Below, in pieces: positions 59,521 through 64,000 of a stretch of DNA of 64,000 nucleotides. The position numbers and the translations under genes were made by a program. The notes below the pieces were generated by a model, which saw only the letters and a list, made by a program, of their open reading frames with translations, searched no databases and had not been told where the DNA came from. Positions within the stretch are counted from its first letter, which is position 1; each line of letters begins with the position of its first letter. This DNA is from Amylostereum areolatum (taxonomy: Eukaryota; Basidiomycota; Agaricomycetes; Russulales; Stereaceae): the NCBI GenBank assembly GCA_012932865.1, contig SAXG01000012.1, forward strand, positions 310,001-374,000, in the 5' to 3' direction.

Positions 59521-62121
59521 ATGCCCGTTCCCCTAATAGACTGGTCCAAAGTGGACAAGCCCGAGCTAGTTTTGCAACGATTCCCCAGTCGACGGTCCGT
59601 GGTATACGGCACCAAGGGCGTGGTTTCATCCTCCCAGCCTTTGGCCACCGAGGCAGGACTCGAGATCCTGCGGAAAGGGGGGAATGCAGGCATGTACATT
59701 TCGTTCCGTCTTCCGATCATTGATGCAATTGTAAGAACATAGCGGATGCTGCTGTAGCGACCTCTGCAGCGCTGAATGTTACGGAACCGAGCTGCTGTGG
59801 AATAGGAGGGCAAGTAGCTTCATCCGCTCAATTTGGTCGGCACATATTCATCTGCGCTGGGCAGAGACGCATTCTGCTTATTTTACGATGCAAAGACGAA
59901 GAAGATCAAGGCCCTCAACGGGTCTGGCCATTCCCCCGAAAAGTTAACTATTGATTACATGCGCAACCGCGGCGTCACTGGCTCCATTCCGACCACAGAC
60001 CTTAACTCCGTGACGGTTCCAGGTAGGCCCCTCGCCGTCGCCGCTGTATATCTATGTCGACTTCATGGATATAGGCGCGGCCGCTGCATGGGTGGACGCT
60101 ATTGGGGCTTTCGGGAGCGGAAAGCTTACCGTTGGTGAAGTCCTCGAACCTGCCATACGTCTAGCCGAAGAGGGGTACGGTCATACCTTCACGGTATAAT
60201 TCATCGAACTGACACGAAGATACGGGTACAGAGTCCCCGTCTCTGAAATCCACAGCTTCAGCGTATGTTGTCTCGATTTCTTTCTCTCAACTATGTGCTC
60301 ACACCTTATCTAGTGGCAACGCTCTGAGGAACTCATCAAGAACGCGTCTCCCAACGGAGACTGAGATGCTTCTTGACGGAAAGGCCCCCCTTCCAGGTCA
60401 AATTGTGAAGCTTCCAAATCTTGCCCAAACCTTCCGCACACTTGCAGAGCAGGGCAAGGACGGGTTCTATAAGGGCCGTATTGCAGAGGCCATCGTTGAG
60501 CTCATCCAGAGCAAAGGGGGTGTTATGGAGCTCGAAGACCTTGCAAAACACCAAACAACGTTCGTGGAACCTATTCAGTACACCTATGCCAACGAGGTAA
60601 CTGTGTATGAGGTATGTTCAAATCTCAAATACCTTCTCAGAACGGTTCTTAACGAATCTTTCAACAGTGCCCTCCTAACGGACAGGGTGACATCTCTTGC
60701 TTGATTATTTGATTTCTGCTAATGCGATCTCTCCATACGCAGGTATTACTGCACTCCTAGCTCTTGGCATATTAGAACAAATGCAAGAGCAAGGTGCAGT
60801 GAGAAATCTCCTCGACATGGACCATAATTCCGTGGAATATCTGCACGCTCTCGTCGAGGCCTTGCGGTACGCTCATCCTCCCTGTCAGAAGAAAGCATGT
60901 TTTGACGCGTCCCTAGTCTTGCATTTGCTGGTGCTACATCCTCGCTTAAGCATAGGGAATTTTTTTACTGATAGCGACACAGACAGTCACTTACTTTGTA
61001 ACGGGATTCGACGGAGATAGAGGACAGTTTCCTGTGCAAACAACTTCCTCAGCAAGGTTACGACCCTCTATCGTGGTTCTTCATGACTGCCCAAGAATGA
61101 TCGGTTCGACAGGAGTATCTTGCGACCCGTGCTCATGTTATTTCGACCCTAAAGGTCTTCCGAAGGACGGGTTTGCGCACATGTAGGGTTTATCTGAACA
61201 TAACAGATGGGATCTGTCTCATTATTACAGCATGCACTCTCCGACTGTGATCTCTGCAATGTTTTTTCATGCGCCGCTAGCTAACGTACTCCAGTGACGC
61301 AGTGATTGGTACAAAGAACTACGCTGGTGCGTCGTTGTTTGCTCGCAGCATCATCGGAAAAGGGTCCCTGCGCAGATGGAACAGAGGTCGTACGAACGGA
61401 AAATCGCTCGAACTTTGTTATTCGTTGTCAGCCCATCCCGAAGGGCTGTGGTTTTACGCTGCAGAACCGCGGGTCCGGCTTCGTGCTGACAGAAGGTCAT
61501 CCGAACGCTCTGAAGGTTTGTCGGACATTATCACAACACGTCGGAAGAGACTCATTGTCACCTCTCCAGGGAGGTAAACGCCCTTACCACACAATCATCC
61601 CTGCTCTCGCAACCCGCGGCGATGAGCTGTTCTTGTCTTATGGTGTTATGGGCGGGTACATGCAGGTAAGCGGTGCTTCACTATGATAACTTTTCGTTGC
61701 CGAACATCTTGGCAATAAGCCACAAGGACATGTACAAGTTCTCTTGAACATGCTCCGCGGCTTCTCTCCACAGGCAGCATTGGATGCCCCCCGATTCTGC
61801 ATATCTGCTGGTTCTCCGGACAGTGGACTGAAAAATGCGGAAGGAAAAACGGGTGACATGAACAGCTCCGTGCATTTTGAGGAAGGTATCCCTCTCGAGA
61901 CTGTCGAAGCGCTGCGAGGTATGTCTCTCTCACCCGTCACTTTATAGCTTGCTCACTGCTTTCCAGCTATGGGTCACGATGCGCATCTGTTGACTGGGTT
62001 CAAACGGGGCACCTTCGGTCGAGGCCAAATCATTCAGAAGATTGATGATAAGTCCGGGAGGACTGTTTGGGCTGCGGGTTCAGACCCCCGAGCTGACGGG
62101 CATGCGGCAGCCCAGATATGA
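59521..62121 (+). CDS. Gamma-glutamyltransferase (GGT), frame breaks and eroded catalytic region
   Basis: GGTs are Ntn hydrolases that cleave glutathione and gamma-glutamyl amides; the nucleophile is the N-terminal Thr of the small subunit. ATG 59521 opens [20 protein letters not shown]. Large-subunit landmarks: [96 protein letters not shown] and HALVEALR. Small-subunit landmarks: [53 protein letters not shown] and FGRGQII. Between about 60890 and 61320 the expected catalytic-Thr block (SxDTVxxxVxDxxGN) cannot be read in any consistent frame, and extra frame shifts occur at 60359 and near 61050 and 61130. Two introns have GC donors. No signal peptide is visible at this start. The family is certain, activity doubtful. 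Confidence 0.85.
59690..59742 (+). other. GC-AG intron in the GGT gene
   Basis: Joining G59689 to C59743 rebuilds [15 protein letters not shown], a strongly conserved GGT block. The 53 nt between begin GCATGT and end ACATAG. Using the GT four bases downstream gives a frame that loses ADAAVA. Confidence 0.75.
59810..59864 (+). other. Second GC-AG intron in the GGT gene
   Basis: The donor is GCAAGT, the optimum known for GC-AG introns, preceded by GGAGG; the acceptor is GGGCAG. Splicing here gives [16 protein letters not shown], the conserved GGT glycine turn. A GT donor at the fifth base breaks the frame. Confidence 0.85.
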
Positions 62122-62286
62122 GGGAACCCCGAGCCAACGCCGAGGGCGGAAGAGGATCTAAGGAGATGTTATTGAAGTAAGAATATAGTTATAGGCCAGA
62201 AATAGCGTAGCGAGGTGTAATATAGTGTACCAGGGAACAATCCGTTATCCAAGAGCAGGGATGCAGCCGCGTCGCAAGCATACATT

Positions 62287-63981
62287 TCACATCCTCTTTT
62301 GACGCTCAGCACCAACTACAACACATAGATATTAGTTTGAATTGAAATGAGGAGGACCTGAAGGTCATACTCATTTGCCGCGCTCGGTACTCCCTGAGCT
62401 GTTTGGTGAGATCTGGCCCGGTGACCTTACCCCACCCTGCCAAAGGCAGGACTATGGCCGTCATGTTATCATCGCTTCCCATATTTTCGGCGAAAGACGA
62501 TATCCGATCTGCAGCATCTTTCGGGTCGCGTGCGTCCCGGGCGAGATCAACAATTTCTTGGTCGGAAACCAGCGACGAAATACCGTCAGACACGAGGATC
62601 ATATATGCCCATTCCTCGCCTATGACACGAAGGTCAGATGGTTGTGAGATGGTGCTGAGTCAAGGGATTCGACGTACCATAGAGGAGCTTGGTGCGCACG
62701 TCGGGTTCTGGGGTTACTCCGAAGGGTTTCCACTTCAGGTCTCCGAGGCTGTCGCCAGGGTGTTAGCATCCTACTTTGGGCAAAGGTAACGGACCCTACC
62801 TCCGTGTATTCTGTAGAACGCCCATCCAGCTGGACAATATGAGCGGCGTTAGAACTTCTGACGACGCGGAAAACCGGCGTACCGTGCGTCACCAAAAGAA
62901 TCCGTGATGAGACCTGTGCCCATCATCCTGCGTAGGCGTGTGGACTCCACGCGTGCTTCCGCGCGATGGTTTTCAGTCACGGCATGGACTTGCCCGCGGT
63001 CTTTTGAACAGAGAAGAACTCGTGTATCGCTAGATGTTGTTAGCCCTACGTCGTAGAACGACAGAGAGGCAGAGACATACGCACCCGGCATGCGCGACAG
63101 TGAGGGCCAACTTGCGAGCGGAAAAGAACGGTGCTGAAGGGGTATCCAAAGAGTGCAAAATGGCAACCGACGCCGTAGATCCAGATAATTTAGCTGCTGG
63201 CTCCTCGGATAGATTCCTGTCGATCTGAAATGCTGGGTTAAAGCGATTAAACAAAGCGGGAAGTCGTGCACACCTGGAAGAACGCCAAAGTTGCACGGGC
63301 GTGCAGATCCATGAGGTCCTGGGACCCATTGGGCCGAATCCAAGGTTTCAGGATACCTCCGTTGAACCTCTTGAAATATCCGCCAACTTCTTTTATCCAT
63401 TCGTATAGTTCAGGAATTTGTGATGTGTGGACAGACTCGAACAAGCCATGAAGCTCTTGACGCAGATATTGAGATACTGTCGAACCACCGTGGCTGCATA
63501 ATCTCAGCAACGGGCATGTCGGAATAGAAGAGAGGAGCGCACCCATCGTAGATACCCACAAAGAGAACTTCGTTGGCAAAAGATTTGTCTGCACTTGCGG
63601 GCTCCCAATCGATACCCAGATGCCTTTGCACAGTGAGATGCAGTTCTCGCGGATCTATGCTTAGAGTAGCAAACGCATTGAAGTCCTCTTGATATCTGGG
63701 AAAGAGCTGAGTGTCAAAGCTGGTGGTTTTATGGAAGGGTACTCACGCTCGAGTGCCCCGCGAGTTGGCTATGCCGATCACTTTAGAAGACGAAAGAGGG
63801 ACACGAACTATGCCACCTGAAGAACAAGCGGTGTCGGAAAAAAGCTGTGAGGCACCTGAGACAAGAACGCACCGGGGGTTGGATAGCGGACATAGTCGTG
63901 GTAGAAAGCTAGGCGCTGCTTGTGCTTGAGCGAGTGAAGGATGGAACGGAGTGAGGAAGGACAGATAGAGTGAAACGCCAT
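62287..63981 (-). CDS. PP2C-family serine/threonine phosphatase
   Basis: A metal-dependent phosphatase of the PPM family, similar to the fungal Ptc6/azr1 group. After splicing: RGTRAYQEDFNAFATL (PP2C motif around the first metal ligand region), VGIYDGHGGS with the metal-binding Asp-Gly, HAGDTRVLLC, RRMMGTGLITDSFGDARWMG, SLGDLKWKPFGVTPEPDVRT, AYMILVSDGISSLVSDQEIV and MGSDDNMTAIVLPLAGWGKV. All metal-ligand Asp positions expected of an active enzyme appear present. The last exon gives IGAERQKRM and stop at 62287. The start is less sure: ATG 63981 opens MAFHSICPSSLRSILHSLKH, with FYHDYVRYPTPGAF soon after, but it joins the catalytic frame only if one base is missing near 63830. The basic leader could be a mitochondrial presequence. 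Confidence 0.88.
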
Positions 63982-64000
63982 GCACGAATTGTTCGATGCG

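Noticed and set aside
1719..60359. Programmed +1 ribosomal frameshifting as the cause of the frame breaks
   Set aside because: The sites share no slippery codon, stop codon or downstream structure that I can see, occur several times per gene and affect unrelated genes, unlike known programmed shifts.
62780..62895. Apparent loss of the PP2C core after SFGDAR
   Set aside because: Two short introns isolate a small exon (WMGVLQNTR) that links to SLGDLKWKP; the frame is intact.
1..64000. CRISPR array, insertion sequence, transposon or prophage
   Set aside because: No regularly spaced repeats, terminal repeats, transposase, reverse transcriptase or phage genes were seen; gene structure is that of a eukaryote.

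Overview
This window is nuclear DNA of a filamentous basidiomycete, most likely an Agaricomycete. Genes are closely packed on both strands and cut by many 45-65 nt introns with GT...AG ends and CTAAC/CTGAC-like branch points. The proteins resemble mushroom and polypore families as I know them. I see no operons, rRNA genes, CRISPR arrays or intact transposons, and I recognised no tRNA.

Layout. 0-9.6 kb: the 3' part of an XRCC2-like recombination gene (+), an adenylate-forming enzyme (-) broken by frameshifts, a 1.7 kb stretch without a recognisable gene, a mitochondrial-type PPR protein (+) and a HapX-type iron regulator (-). 9.9-22 kb: eIF3b (-), a GIT1-like glycerophosphoinositol/phosphate permease (+), an SLS1-like mitochondrial protein (+) and the rRNA methyltransferase SPB1 (-). 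22-41 kb: a C2H2-like low-complexity protein (+), urease accessory UreD (-), Byr4/Bfa1 (-), NRDE2 (-), NIP7 (+), a short unknown coding segment (+), SEC39 (+) and a Ser/Pro-rich protein with a C-terminal coiled coil (-). 41-64 kb: CGR1 (+), VPS18 (-), an aldehyde dehydrogenase (+), a DAL5/TNA1-type MFS carrier (+), an m-AAA protease (-), WRAP73 (-), a DHA1-type MFS carrier (+), a gamma-glutamyltransferase (+) and a PP2C phosphatase (-).

The content is mostly housekeeping: large-subunit ribosome assembly (SPB1, NIP7, CGR1), translation initiation, mitochondrial quality control and expression (m-AAA, SLS1-like, PPR), membrane traffic (SEC39, VPS18), spindle/mitotic-exit control (Byr4, WRAP73) and RNA metabolism (NRDE2). 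Transport and nutrient genes (GIT1-like, two MFS carriers, UreD, GGT, ALDH) are interspersed, with HapX as the one clear nutrient regulator.

Two features run through the window. First, several conserved genes need single-base frame corrections, nearly all of the +1 (one extra base) kind. These cluster at about 1.7-6.4, 26.7-32.7, 43-50 and 60-61 kb, while long genes in between (eIF3b, SPB1, SEC39, ALDH, m-AAA, DHA1 carrier) read cleanly once introns are removed. This looks more like consensus sequence error than biology, but it decides whether some genes are functional. Second, at least four introns in two genes appear to use GC-AG rather than GT-AG boundaries.
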